46,891 nt of DNA from an uncultured Eggerthella sp. (GTDB taxonomy: Bacteria; Actinomycetota; Coriobacteriia; Coriobacteriales; Eggerthellaceae). Numbering within the stretch: position 1 is the stretch's first letter; every line of letters starts with the position of its first letter. Under the pieces are notes generated by a model. That model saw only the letters and a list, made by a program, of their open reading frames with translations. It was not told the DNA's origin and did no database searches. Shown here in pieces: positions 7,627-15,039 of this stretch. The DNA is taken from assembly GCA_900542265.1 (NCBI GenBank), contig UQML01000013.1:1-46891 (forward strand), written 5' to 3'. Both the position numbers and the translations under genes were made by a program.

Positions 7627-8508
7627 ATGAAAGCGACAATCCTCTTTCCGAGTGACTACTTTTCACTCAACGCCCCAAATGACAACTTTCGCGCCGAACT
7701 CGATGTAGTAATCACAACAGAGGGTTTGGAGGCCGCTCTCTTCAACTTCGACGACTACATCGAAGGTGGCTCGCTGGCATTAAACAAGCCAGCAGAGCAT
7801 CTTCCGAAGCTCGTGATCTATCGGGGCTGGATGATGAAGCCGGAGCGGTACCGACGCTTCCACGGTGACCTCGTTTCGCTTGGATTAGAGCCTCTAGTGC
7901 CCCCTCTGTGTTACGAGAGAATGCACTGTTTTCCCAATGTAGGAGAGGTTTTCAATGGTCAGACCCCGCGATTCATGGTGTTTCCCGAGAAAGACGGCCA
8001 AGTAAGAATTGAGGCAGATACCGTAAACAGGGCATTTGAGCGCTTCATGATCAAGGACTATGTGAAGTCGGTCAAGAACACTGATTTTCCTATCTTCATA
8101 GAGACACCCGTGACCCAAGAGGAGCTCGACGGATATATCCAAGATTTCATCAGAAAGCGCGGAAGCCTCTTCACGGGCGGAATCGTGCTCAAAGAATACG
8201 TGGATCTGAAGAAGTACGAAGGGACCACGAACGAGTGGAGGCAATTCGTGTTCATGCAGGGAGCACGTCTTGGATTATGCCGCAATTCGTCTCAGCCTCA
8301 AACAGTACCTGAGCCTCCTGAGTCGTACCTGTCAATGCGGAACACCGCAGTCGCGCCATTCTACACGGTCGACTATGCGGAGCTTGCAGATGGCACTTGG
8401 ACGATCATCGAGGCGGGAGACGGGCAGGTATCGGGGCTTGCTGAATCGGACGATCCCATAAGGTTCTATAAGGCAATGGCGAGCTGCCTTGCACAGTTCG
8501 ATGAATAA
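7627..8508 (+). CDS. ATP-grasp domain protein, R2K/DUF4343-like
   Basis: This 293-residue protein starts after a strong AAGGAGG. The N-terminal half carries the family's typical LPKLVIYRGWMMKPERYRRF and LEPLVPPLCYERMHCFPN blocks. The C-terminal half shows an ATP-grasp pattern (IVLKEYVDLKKYEG, NEWRQFVFMQGARLG, WTIIEAGDGQVSGL). The R2K clade of ATP-grasp enzymes is predicted to ligate amino acids or peptides to proteins or small molecules, often in phage or conflict contexts (family knowledge). The substrate is unknown. About 90 bp of it, encoding the EPLVPPLC block, recurs as a relic at 12451-12540. A GC-rich stem-loop lies just downstream. Confidence 0.82.
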   Translation: MKATILFPSDYFSLNAPNDNFRAELDVVITTEGLEAALFNFDDYIEGGSLALNKPAEHLPKLVIYRGWMMKPERYRRFHGDLVSLGLEPLVPPLCYERMHCFPNVGEVFNGQTPRFMVFPEKDGQVRIEADTVNRAFERFMIKDYVKSVKNTDFPIFIETPVTQEELDGYIQDFIRKRGSLFTGGIVLKEYVDLKKYEGTTNEWRQFVFMQGARLGLCRNSSQPQTVPEPPESYLSMRNTAVAPFYTVDYAELADGTWTIIEAGDGQVSGLAESDDPIRFYKAMASCLAQFDE

Positions 8509-8535
8509 GCTTTCGCATAAGCTGATGAATCCTAT

Positions 8536-8579
8536 CCGACGACAGAAGTTCCTGACGGGATCGGAACCTCAATCGTCGG
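8536..8579 (+). other. nested stem-loop downstream of the ATP-grasp gene
   Basis: CCGACGA (8536-8542) pairs with TCGTCGG (8573-8579), and inside it GTTCC (8548-8552) pairs with GGAAC (8563-8567), exactly symmetric, with a 5x5 internal loop and a 10-base terminal loop. No U-run follows, so it is not a standard terminator. It may be an mRNA 3' structure, a small RNA fold or a protein-binding site. Confidence 0.5.
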
Positions 8580-8590
8580 CAGCATCATAA

Positions 8591-8788
8591 ATGCGATCTT
8601 TGGAAGAAGGCAGTAGGCGATCATTGCATGTAGACACGTTGGGTTACAACCTCGTATTGAAGAAGCTTCAATATTGGCAAAAGGCATACAAGAATGTTCA
8701 GCTATACTCAACTATCATGGGCGTATTTTGTCCGAGCGACTTAGCGATGCTGCGGAGACTGCTCTACAACAAGGATAGGCTCAAATAG
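8591..8788 (+). CDS. doubtful small open frame, 65 aa
   Basis: The frame encodes a basic, Leu- and Tyr-rich peptide (LVLKKLQYWQKAYKNVQLY). No ribosome site precedes the ATG, and I recognise no family. It may be chance coding or the tail of a lost gene. Confidence 0.2.
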   Translation: MRSLEEGSRRSLHVDTLGYNLVLKKLQYWQKAYKNVQLYSTIMGVFCPSDLAMLRRLLYNKDRLK

Positions 8789-8814
8789 ATCAAGAGGAGA
8801 CAAGGTGACCCAAA

Positions 8815-9483
8815 ATGACAGATAATAATGATCCTCTCAAATTCCTCAAGGATCTCGAAAATGGGGTCGCGGAAACTACTGATGCAGCTGCAAGGGCTGT
8901 ACAAAACGGAGTCTCGACGCTTATTGATGGAGTAGGTAACGCCGTAGGTAGCGCAGTTGCGCTTTTCAACAAAGACAATGATACAAACAGCGACGATCAA
9001 GAGTCTCAAGCCAAAGAAAGACCAGCGAAATACCGCGACAATCGCGAAGTAACATTCAAGAAGCTAGGATCGAAGAAGATCCGCGTTCACGAAGTCTATT
9101 ACGATGAGCAGGGTCGCCAATGCGAGAGTCCTCAACAAATTATCAGCCTTTCACGGACAGGCATAGAATTATTAGGTGGAAACGCACTAAGGCCAAAGGT
9201 TCTCAAATCGTTCAACATCAAGAATGCTGACCTCTACAAAGAAGGCGAGACTAAAGCTGGCAATCCTTTGTTTAATGCATTCATTGGAGGCGCTATGGGC
9301 TCCCAGAGTGAAACCGGTCCTCTCAAAGGAGCAGCGATTGGACTCATCTCTACACCTACAGCACAAGACATCTGGTATTTGCGCATAAGCGAACATGACA
9401 ATTCAACATCAATCTACCGATTGGATGGAAAAGCTGACGGCGAAGCGGTGATCGACTTCCTTGACACCTTCGCGCTGACATAA
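8815..9483 (+). CDS. hypothetical protein with N-terminal amphipathic region, 222 aa
   Basis: The ATG follows AAGGTG by 7 bases. Residues 1-55 are Ala/Gly/Val-rich and helical (AVQNGVSTLIDGVGNAVGSA), reminiscent of the N-terminus of the Gly/Ala-rich protein at 5191-6258. Residues 75-222 look like a mixed beta domain (VTFKKLGSKKIRVHEVYYDE; DIWYLRISEHDNSTSIYRLD), perhaps PH-like, with a central Gly-rich hydrophobic stretch (NAFIGGAMGSQ). No family is recognised. It converges with the Sel1 gene at 9531. Confidence 0.7.
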   Translation: MTDNNDPLKFLKDLENGVAETTDAAARAVQNGVSTLIDGVGNAVGSAVALFNKDNDTNSDDQESQAKERPAKYRDNREVTFKKLGSKKIRVHEVYYDEQGRQCESPQQIISLSRTGIELLGGNALRPKVLKSFNIKNADLYKEGETKAGNPLFNAFIGGAMGSQSETGPLKGAAIGLISTPTAQDIWYLRISEHDNSTSIYRLDGKADGEAVIDFLDTFALT

Positions 9484-9530
9484 GTTCGAAACATAAGGCT
9501 TTTTACTGAGGCGCTATTGTTATGAGAGCG

Positions 9531-10379
9531 CTATCTCATGAAAGATAACTCTTGCCTGCATCGGATAACCCCATCGCAAGCTTTACGCAATGCTCCTTTG
9601 TAGTAGAAATCACCAGCTACTACTGCAGCATCCAGGTATTTCTCAGCAACTTCATACTGCTCCAAAGCTTGTATGAAGTTGTGCTCGCAACCGCTACCCT
9701 CCTCATAACAACCTGCAATCCTAAGCGCAATGCTGCCAGTCAAATATGCCTCTTTACCTTCATCGTGCTTAGCTGCTTGCTCGTAACTCAGAAAGGTTTT
9801 GCGCTCATCTATATCACATCCAATACCATTCTTATAGCAATCACCAAGCTTGTAGAAAGCCTCTGATATCCCTGCATTTGCAGCAGCCTTGAAACACTCG
9901 AAGGCACGCTCTTTGTAGGGGTAAGGCTTTCTGTAGTCCTCATCGGTTTCAAGCTCATCAAGATTTCTCCAGTACGATCCCTTGCATCGGTCATAGTAAT
10001 AGACATACCCTAGGCACAAATTTGCGATAGCGCTACCCTTCCCTACCGCATGACGATAGAGCAGCTCAGCGGTCTTAAAACAGTCGATCCTAGCTTCAGC
10101 ATGTGCCGGATCAGTCAACCTCATGCCATCATCATAAAGACCGCCGCCGTAGAACAGAGCAGCTTCGCCATCAGAATCATTTGCGGCAATATAGGGCATG
10201 GTATAGGTGTGGCCCAAATAATTGTTATCAGAATCATATACCGCAGTCGTTATCCATACGTCAAACAACCTATCTCCGTTTTCGTACCCAGAGACCTCTT
10301 CAAAAATAAGTTCATGGATACCTGCGTTATGCGAAAGCTTCACACCTGGCATTACATCTTGGCCATCATATCTAATCAA
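9531..10379 (-). CDS. Sel1/TPR-like repeat protein
   Basis: In this 282-residue protein, the first 60 residues form a beta-rich lead domain. From about residue 95 onward it carries Sel1-like helical repeats (AIANLCLGYVYYYD; ERAFECFKAAANAGISEAFY KLGDCYKNGIGC, split here; ALRIAGCYEEGSGCEHNFIQ). Sel1 repeats mediate protein-protein contacts. It is the third gene of an operon, and its ATG overlaps the HIRAN gene's stop by 8 bases, indicating coupled translation. Its role is unknown; as the last gene in a J-domain/HIRAN cassette it may be an adaptor. Confidence 0.82.
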   Translation of the reverse strand: MIRYDGQDVMPGVKLSHNAGIHELIFEEVSGYENGDRLFDVWITTAVYDSDNNYLGHTYTMPYIAANDSDGEAALFYGGGLYDDGMRLTDPAHAEARIDCFKTAELLYRHAVGKGSAIANLCLGYVYYYDRCKGSYWRNLDELETDEDYRKPYPYKERAFECFKAAANAGISEAFYKLGDCYKNGIGCDIDERKTFLSYEQAAKHDEGKEAYLTGSIALRIAGCYEEGSGCEHNFIQALEQYEVAEKYLDAAVVAGDFYYKGALRKACDGVIRCRQELSFMR

Positions 10380-10788
10380 AGAGACTAACCTCCATATAGA
10401 CTTTCCACCAATTCCCTTGCAGACTGCGTTCTAACAATGAGCCATGTAAGGTTTTTCCTCCATCCATAAGTCGAGCAATTAGCTCATTTTTATCAGCTGG
10501 CATATACCCAATCTTCCTACCGTCATATTCGACGCGGATAGCCCAAGGATCTGCCTGGTTATCAGGTTCGCGAACAAACCTAAGTAGTGCATCTTCAGGT
10601 ATCCGATCAATAACATCATTGATGTTTGGCGTATGCGTGGTTCCCGCAATACGAACCGACTCAAAGAGCACAATCTTAGATTCAAAAGGGACCGGTACAG
10701 ACAAGGTGCTTGCCCCCACAAGTCCAAGCGATTGACCTTGCGCAATGGCTGAAAGTTCTGTTGTAGCTTCGGCTGTCATATACATCAT
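10372..10788 (-). CDS. HIRAN-domain protein
   Basis: This 138-residue protein has a HIRAN domain over about residues 40-125: SVRIAGTTHTPN, then DALLRFVREPDNQADPWAIRV and YDGRKIGYMPADKNELIARL. HIRAN domains bind single-stranded DNA 3' ends in HLTF and occur free-standing in bacteria next to repair or defence genes (family knowledge). The first ATG overlaps the stop of the J-domain gene as ATGA. Three in-frame ATGs lie within the first four codons, so the exact start is uncertain: AAGGA is 2, 5 or 11 bases away. It is the middle gene of the operon. Confidence 0.85.
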   Translation of the reverse strand: MMYMTAEATTELSAIAQGQSLGLVGASTLSVPVPFESKIVLFESVRIAGTTHTPNINDVIDRIPEDALLRFVREPDNQADPWAIRVEYDGRKIGYMPADKNELIARLMDGGKTLHGSLLERSLQGNWWKVYMEVSLFD

Positions 10789-11582
10789 CGTCCTTCATCC
10801 GCAAGATCCGCTATCTTGGCCTCATAACACCTTATCGCCTCTTTTTGACGTTCAATCTCATCTTCAAGTTCCTTTTTACGCTTAGCGAGTCTGACGGGAT
10901 CATCAAGCAACTCGGAGAGAACGTAGGGATGACTGCTTTTTAGCGCATTTAGTTTTTCGATAGCAATATTCAGCTGGGCCTCAGTCATGGCAATCTCAAT
11001 CTCGAGATCATCTTCTGTCAACTCAGGCGTCTCCCCAACATCCTCATAATCTTCTGTTGCAGTATCCAAGGCATGAAGCATGGCAAGATCACCATTTTCA
11101 TAAGCACTTTGAGCCAACAAAAAGAAGCGATGAGGCTCTTCAGAACCATTAGGATGCAGATCAGGATGAAGACGCTTTATGAGCTTCTTATGAAGCGTCT
11201 TCAGCTCCCGTGTTTCAGATGACGAAAGAGCGCGTGATCCCGCAAGCTCTTCTAATAGCTTGAGCTGCTCATTCAAGAGGAAGGATAATTTTGCTTCCCA
11301 CTCAGCAAACTCTGATTCGAGATCACTCTCTATAGCATCAAGCACGACGGCCTCACCTTTGTTTGCTGATGACTGCGCAAGTGCAAATTTGCGCTTAGCA
11401 CGACGCGCCTTCAACTGCCACTTATAGAGGTCAGTTTCCAAGTATCCAATGGTCTTTGCATACGTTGCCAAAATATGCGGATTCACTTGTAAATTGATAT
11501 CATCAATCTCGAGTAAAGTATCGACGACCTGTTGACGCAACTCCGTTAGCTGATCTTGATTAACAGGTGCACAAGCATTCAT
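10785..11582 (-). CDS. J-domain-like protein with coiled coils
   Basis: This 265-residue protein has a helical N-terminal half (residues 1-115), then a J-domain-like core: SSSETRELKTLHKKLIKRLH with HPD at 139-141, followed by FFLLAQSAYENGDLAMLHAL. A charged coiled coil ends it (about 180-265). The HPD tripeptide is the J-domain signature that stimulates Hsp70 ATPase. The usual N-terminal position and Gly/Phe region are absent, so it is an atypical co-chaperone. The start at 11582 is chosen for GGAGG 5 bases upstream; an in-frame ATG 10 codons earlier has none. It is the first gene of the J-domain/HIRAN/Sel1 operon. Confidence 0.82.
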   Translation of the reverse strand: MNACAPVNQDQLTELRQQVVDTLLEIDDINLQVNPHILATYAKTIGYLETDLYKWQLKARRAKRKFALAQSSANKGEAVVLDAIESDLESEFAEWEAKLSFLLNEQLKLLEELAGSRALSSSETRELKTLHKKLIKRLHPDLHPNGSEEPHRFFLLAQSAYENGDLAMLHALDTATEDYEDVGETPELTEDDLEIEIAMTEAQLNIAIEKLNALKSSHPYVLSELLDDPVRLAKRKKELEDEIERQKEAIRCYEAKIADLADEGR

Positions 11583-11970
11583 GTCTTCCTCCAAATAGTA
11601 CTGAAATATCATTCCGCTATCAGTCCAATATCAGTCCGCTTATTTTTAAACAATACGGGTATTATCTGACTTTTGTTAAAGAACGAGTGTCCCATAAGTG
11701 ACCCAATCGCATGTATCAAGAAGACATACATCAAGAAGGTAATTACTACCCCAGCCTGTTTCCATAGGGTAAAAAGTACGAGGCAATTCACTCTGAAAAG
11801 CATTCAGTCATGCTTTATTGTTCTGCCTCAATACTTGATGTCGTTAATGGGACATGGCTCATCCCTCCTATGGAATAGAATTCCGTAAAGAAAGAGAACC
11901 TAACACCATTTTTGGGAAAACGTAATAGAGTGGATCAACGTAGAGAACAAAAAGGATATTAAAAAACCTT
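11583..11970 (+). other. intergenic region of about 390 bases without a gene
   Basis: AT-rich sequence divergent between the J-domain operon and the disrupted gene at 11971. It contains GAGTGTCCCAT at 11685 and the inverted 14-base repeat GTTAATGGGACATG at 11843. No tRNA or convincing open frame is seen. It presumably holds the promoter of the leftward operon. Confidence 0.5.
11685..11695 (+). repeat. recurring intergenic motif GAGTGTCCCAT, copy 2
   Basis: Identical over 11 bases to 13321-13331 and over 9 bases to 3641-3649; all lie in intergenic DNA of the island. Confidence 0.4.
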
Positions 11971-12397
11971 ATGGAGCGGGTCGAAGAGTTCCATGATTGG
12001 TATGTCGCAAGGTTCTCTTACGATCCTCTTGCCCGCGCCGAAGACGTCAATCTTGAATCTTGGAAGATTCAAGATTGACATAGACTCCCTGACAATCACA
12101 TTTAGATGGGATTGCAAGAGTAAGAGCGGAGAATGGCCAGAAGTTCAGCTTGAGTTCAGTGGTATTCTCGCCTTCAGGTTCACGAATTTCAAGGGTTCAG
12201 ATCCAATTTGGTACGGTCATCTTGAAGAAACAAATCAGGGATGGGTCTTTTTTGACGACGACGGAGTTTCGTTCACGGATGAGGAGCGCATCCATCCTGA
12301 AAAAATCAACTCAGGACTTTTGGTCGTGTGTGACCAGACAAGATGGCGTCTACTTGCCGTCGTCACTCCTTACAGCCCAGACTGGTGGAACAACTAA
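11971..12397 (+). pseudogene. hypothetical gene frameshifted at a perfect hairpin
   Basis: From the ATG at 11971 a frame encodes about 35 residues (VEEFHDWYVARFSYDPLA) and stops at TGA 12076-12078. The next frame over continues as protein-like sequence (IDIDSLTITFRWD, then SDPIWYGHLEETNQGWVFFD) to 12397. The switch falls inside a perfect 34-bp inverted repeat at 12046-12079, so the two pieces were probably one gene of about 140 residues. The open frame starting at ATG 11993 gives 134 residues, but its first 20 residues look like out-of-frame translation. Family not recognised; small acidic proteins like this are common in immunity arrays. Confidence 0.6.
12046..12079 (+). repeat. perfect 16-bp inverted repeat with 2-base loop
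   Basis: GTCAATCTTGAATCTT, GG, AAGATTCAAGATTGAC: every base of the arms pairs. It lies in coding sequence at a frame change. The right arm reads sensibly in the downstream frame (RFKID), so the left arm is probably the changed copy. Confidence 0.85.
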
Positions 12398-12408
12398 GGA
12401 TGGAGTCT

Positions 12409-12453
12409 ATGAACAATCAAGAAACACAAGAGCCTATGACCATAGAAGAATAG
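12409..12453 (+). pseudogene. truncated 14-codon gene start
   Basis: An ATG with GGAG just upstream begins a peptide (MNNQETQEPMTIEE) that ends at TAG 12451-12453. That TAG is exactly where similarity to the ATP-grasp gene begins. It looks like the 5' end of a gene cut by recombination with an ATP-grasp copy. Being so short, it could also be chance. Confidence 0.35.
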
Positions 12454-12540
12454 AGCCTCTGGTGCCCCCTCTGTGTTACAGAAGAATGCACTGTTTTCCC
12501 AATGCGGGAGAGCTATTCAATGGTCAGACTCCGCGATTGT
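12451..12540 (+). pseudogene. relic fragment of ATP-grasp gene
   Basis: About 90 bp closely matches 7886-7977 of the ATP-grasp gene, with a few substitutions and small length differences. It encodes EPLVPPLC, MHCFPN and GELFNGQTPR in the same order, then diverges and stops near 12554. Neither the start nor the ATP-binding half is present. It is either a leftover of a second copy or a product of unequal recombination across the 4.5 kb between them. Confidence 0.85.
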
Positions 12541-12584
12541 CCGTCTTTTTATAACACACGGTTCAATGTCGCTAACCAGCAGCA

Positions 12585-13239
12585 TTATTCAACGACAAGA
12601 GAGGGTTTAGTGATAAGTTCAGTAGCTCCACCATCAAACTTGATAAGCCCTATATTCATGACTGATCCCGCATAAAGCCCACATGTCATGTAAGGACTAT
12701 TCAGTAATTCTCCAAAGAGAGGTCCCTGTTCATTTATACCATCGAGACGCATCCACACCAATTCTGGTTTTGCGTTCTCATCCTCTGGGATGAGAACTAC
12801 TCGCACATCATCAGGATAATCAGAATGTCTGAATTGATCGATCTCTTCTATTTGGCGCGTCACCTCGACTGCTTCGCTGCAAACATATGCATCATCTATC
12901 AAAGAAAAATGCTCCCCCGAAGCGCATGTTCGCATCGGCAAGGTCATCAATCGAATGCCATTCGAGCTCTTCAAAGCCTCCAGACCTTAAAGTAAGCAAG
13001 CAGCCATATTTCTGCATAATCGCATAATCATCAAGAATCTCTTTCGATGGAAGCTTTGCTGGTGCGACTACTGATAAATTGAGTCCGGCCGTTCGGTCTA
13101 TATACGGATAGACTAATGCCGCATCTGCGTCCGCTGGAACTTTTACAGCATCGTTCCCGACCCCAATTTCATCAATACGATAGGACACGATAAAAGGATG
13201 ATGATAAATATCTCTAAATGACAGCTCTGAGTATTCCAT
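12585..13239 (-). pseudogene. hypothetical protein gene with a single frameshift (DUF2314-like C-terminus)
   Basis: The first frame, from ATG 13239, gives 115 residues ending ADANMRFGGAFFFDR. The other frame continues naturally as EHFSLIDDAYVCSEAVEVTRQI to a stop at 12585. Dropping one base in the G-run (12914-12918) or the T-run (complement of 12905-12909) restores one protein of about 217 residues. The end (PELVWMRLDGINEQGPLFGE, then LLNSPYMTCGLYAG) resembles DUF2314-type domains, which occur in immunity loci; that resemblance is from memory. The cause could be true decay or a homopolymer error. Confidence 0.7.
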
Positions 13240-13320
13240 ACTCTACATCTCCTAAAATAAAGTCAATCATTCAATCACTTTCGTGCATCACTAAGTATAT
13301 TAAGACTGACATAATTCGTA

Positions 13321-13331
13321 GAGTGTCCCAT
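13321..13331 (+). repeat. recurring intergenic motif GAGTGTCCCAT, copy 3
   Basis: In the divergent space between the frameshifted gene (13239) and the SIMPL gene (13454); identical to copy 2 over 11 bases. Confidence 0.4.
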
Positions 13332-13453
13332 TTTGCGGTCTCCCCATCATTTCACATTCAGGATAATTGATACAAACAATGATTGCTCGCCATGTATTAG
13401 GGCAATAAAGCTTAATGAAAGTGAATAAAATGTCTAAAAGGAGAACGAATAGA

Positions 13454-14137
13454 ATGCTTTCCACAACCCCAGAAAACGTGGTTAAAGTCAGTGTAAAAGT
13501 ACAAAAGGATTTCGCGCCAGACACAATATCAGTCACGATCAACTTTGGAGACGAGCTAAAAGACAAAGATGAATGCTTGACTCAATACAACCGAGACTAC
13601 AAGAGTGTCTATGATGCAGTTATCAGAGCAGGCTTCGATAAACGTGCAATCTCAGGTCCACATGTTTTTATATCTTCTGATCAAGAAGATATATATGAGC
13701 ACATCGAAGAAGACAATCGCTATTATCGAGTTAAAACAAGACTCATAGGTTACAGCTATAGAGGATACGCAAGCATAACGATCAAAGCAACTGAAGAAAA
13801 TTACAAGAAAATCTGGCAAACTTTAATAAGCGCAGAGGGGACATTCGGCTTTGATGTTGATTTTCGACTAAGCAGAGAAGATGAAGCAGAAAAGATCCTT
13901 TTAGAAGAAGCTATAAAAGAAAGTCGAGCACGTGCTGAGATATTAGCAAAGGCTTCTGGCGCAGAACTTGGAAAAATCTGCAACATTGAACATCGGTTCG
14001 AATATGAATTGACACGATATAAATCCACCATGCCTGAAATCAGCTCATATAGAGATCCGGATCAGCTTATACCAACCTACAATCCTGATGATATTCCTGT
14101 TGAATGCTCAGTCGAGGCATGTTGGAGGTTGGATTAA
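13454..14137 (+). CDS. SIMPL-domain (DUF541) protein
   Basis: This 227-residue protein from ATG 13454 is chosen because AAAGGAG lies 10 bases upstream; an in-frame ATG at 13415 has no site. It shows the SIMPL pattern: KVSVKVQKDFAPDTISVTI, YKSVYDAVIRAGFDKRAI, GYRGYASITIKATEENYKKI with minor variation, and EAIKESRARAEILAKASGAELGK (split here to mark the helix). Its C-terminal strand is VECSVEACWRL. There is no signal peptide, so unlike most periplasmic DUF541 proteins it is predicted cytosolic. SIMPL proteins oligomerise; their role is poorly defined. Confidence 0.82.
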   Translation: MLSTTPENVVKVSVKVQKDFAPDTISVTINFGDELKDKDECLTQYNRDYKSVYDAVIRAGFDKRAISGPHVFISSDQEDIYEHIEEDNRYYRVKTRLIGYSYRGYASITIKATEENYKKIWQTLISAEGTFGFDVDFRLSREDEAEKILLEEAIKESRARAEILAKASGAELGKICNIEHRFEYELTRYKSTMPEISSYRDPDQLIPTYNPDDIPVECSVEACWRLD

Positions 14138-14600
14138 AAGCAATTTTGCGTTCGGAGTTATCTAAAGAAAGACAACCTAACGGACAAAGCTAGCAGCGGA
14201 TTCTTCTATGTCGCTGAAGAGGAAATGTGTACGGCAATATGCTTATTGATGAGCCAATACCTGCAGCACCAGCGCTGATAGGTTGACATTCTTTACATCG
14301 CGTATTCTTTATGTATTGGATCAAGGTTATGGGAGAACCAATGCAGACCGTTAAGGAACTTTATTAACAATTACCACAGCAAACAATTGCAATAAGAGAC
14401 TTTCATACGCACGAAATACAAAGAGGGTTCCTTAATCAATCATTACGCATCAAGCATGCTTTTGCGTTCAATTAAGCTATCCTTAATCAGTCCACCAAAA
14501 AGAACTTCCGCTTTGGTTCGGATCAGATTATCAGCAGCTTGCCGACCGATCTGGGATTCGGCTAGAATCACGCCCTACGTAATCTTTTCTACAAGCCTCG
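14138..14600 (+). other. 463-base region with only a gene relic
   Basis: Short coding-like stretches but no complete gene. A small reverse frame (14443-14571) looks like the tail of a lost protein. A forward stretch near 14160-14280 also reads as protein for about 35 codons. No RNA gene is recognised. Confidence 0.45.
14443..14571 (-). pseudogene. 42-codon C-terminal relic
   Basis: The frame reads ILAESQIGRQAADNLIRTKA then VLFGGLIKDSLIERKSMLDA and stop. It is well-formed protein sequence with no good start: it is entered through GTG after an in-frame TAG. It probably is the end of a deleted gene; family unknown. Confidence 0.3.
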
Positions 14601-14954
14601 TTACTTCCACAAGAGCGAGGCATTTTGATCTCGCTCAAGACAAAGATCACGTAATTGATCGAGCTCATCCTTGTAGTCAGCAGGGTCATCTGACTCATCG
14701 CGATACTCGAGCGTCTCCAACACCTCAACTACAAAACCCTCTTCACCGTAGCGCTTCCAAAGCTCCAAAAGATGTCGATTAGGGTGATAGCCCGAGTTCA
14801 ACTTGAATGTCACACCGTTAGTATCAGCTGAAATATTACGCGATGCCAAAAGGAAGCTTTCTCCGGTAGGCTCACATCGAAACGCAAGCACACCCATAGA
14901 AGGTCGACTGCTGCGGTACTCTTCTTTTAATTCTCGTTTGCGCTGATCATCCAT
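14601..14954 (-). CDS. GIY-YIG nuclease family protein
   Basis: This 117-residue protein follows AGGAG at 6 bases. The pattern RPSMGVLAFRCEPTGESFLL, FKLNSGYHPNRHLLELWKRY, then GEEGFVVEVLETLEY matches the short GIY-YIG-like proteins of Firmicutes and Actinobacteria. The canonical GIY and YIG motifs are degenerate (GVLAFR). The central Asn-Arg and the Glu in the following helix are kept. Whether it cuts DNA is unclear. Confidence 0.72.
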   Translation of the reverse strand: MDDQRKRELKEEYRSSRPSMGVLAFRCEPTGESFLLASRNISADTNGVTFKLNSGYHPNRHLLELWKRYGEEGFVVEVLETLEYRDESDDPADYKDELDQLRDLCLERDQNASLLWK

Positions 14955-14998
14955 AGATCACTCCTGCTCTATCTTTCTTCGTGTCGTACACGCTCAAG

Positions 14999-15039
14999 AC
15001 GCCTTGCGCTAAGGCCTTGTGCCTAACGCCTTGCGCCTC
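14999..15039 (+). repeat. three imperfect 13-14 bp tandem repeats at the brnQ 3' end
   Basis: ACGCCTTGCGCTA, AGGCCTTGTGCCTA and ACGCCTTGCGCCTC follow one another. The brnQ stop (15009-15011) lies within the first unit. Confidence 0.6.

Larger units (their letters stand above)
8509..8814 (+). other. 306-base intergenic region with one structured element
   Basis: It holds a nested hairpin (8536-8579) and a weak small open frame (8591-8788). No tRNA, promoter or coding match is convincing. Confidence 0.5.

Noticed and set aside
11993..12060. ATG 11993 as the true start of the 134-codon frame
   Set aside because: The first 20 codons read like out-of-frame sequence, while the frame from ATG 11971 reads as better protein up to the hairpin.
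14456..14782. Forward frame of 108 codons
   Set aside because: It overlaps the GIY-YIG gene in antisense and reads as low-quality protein.
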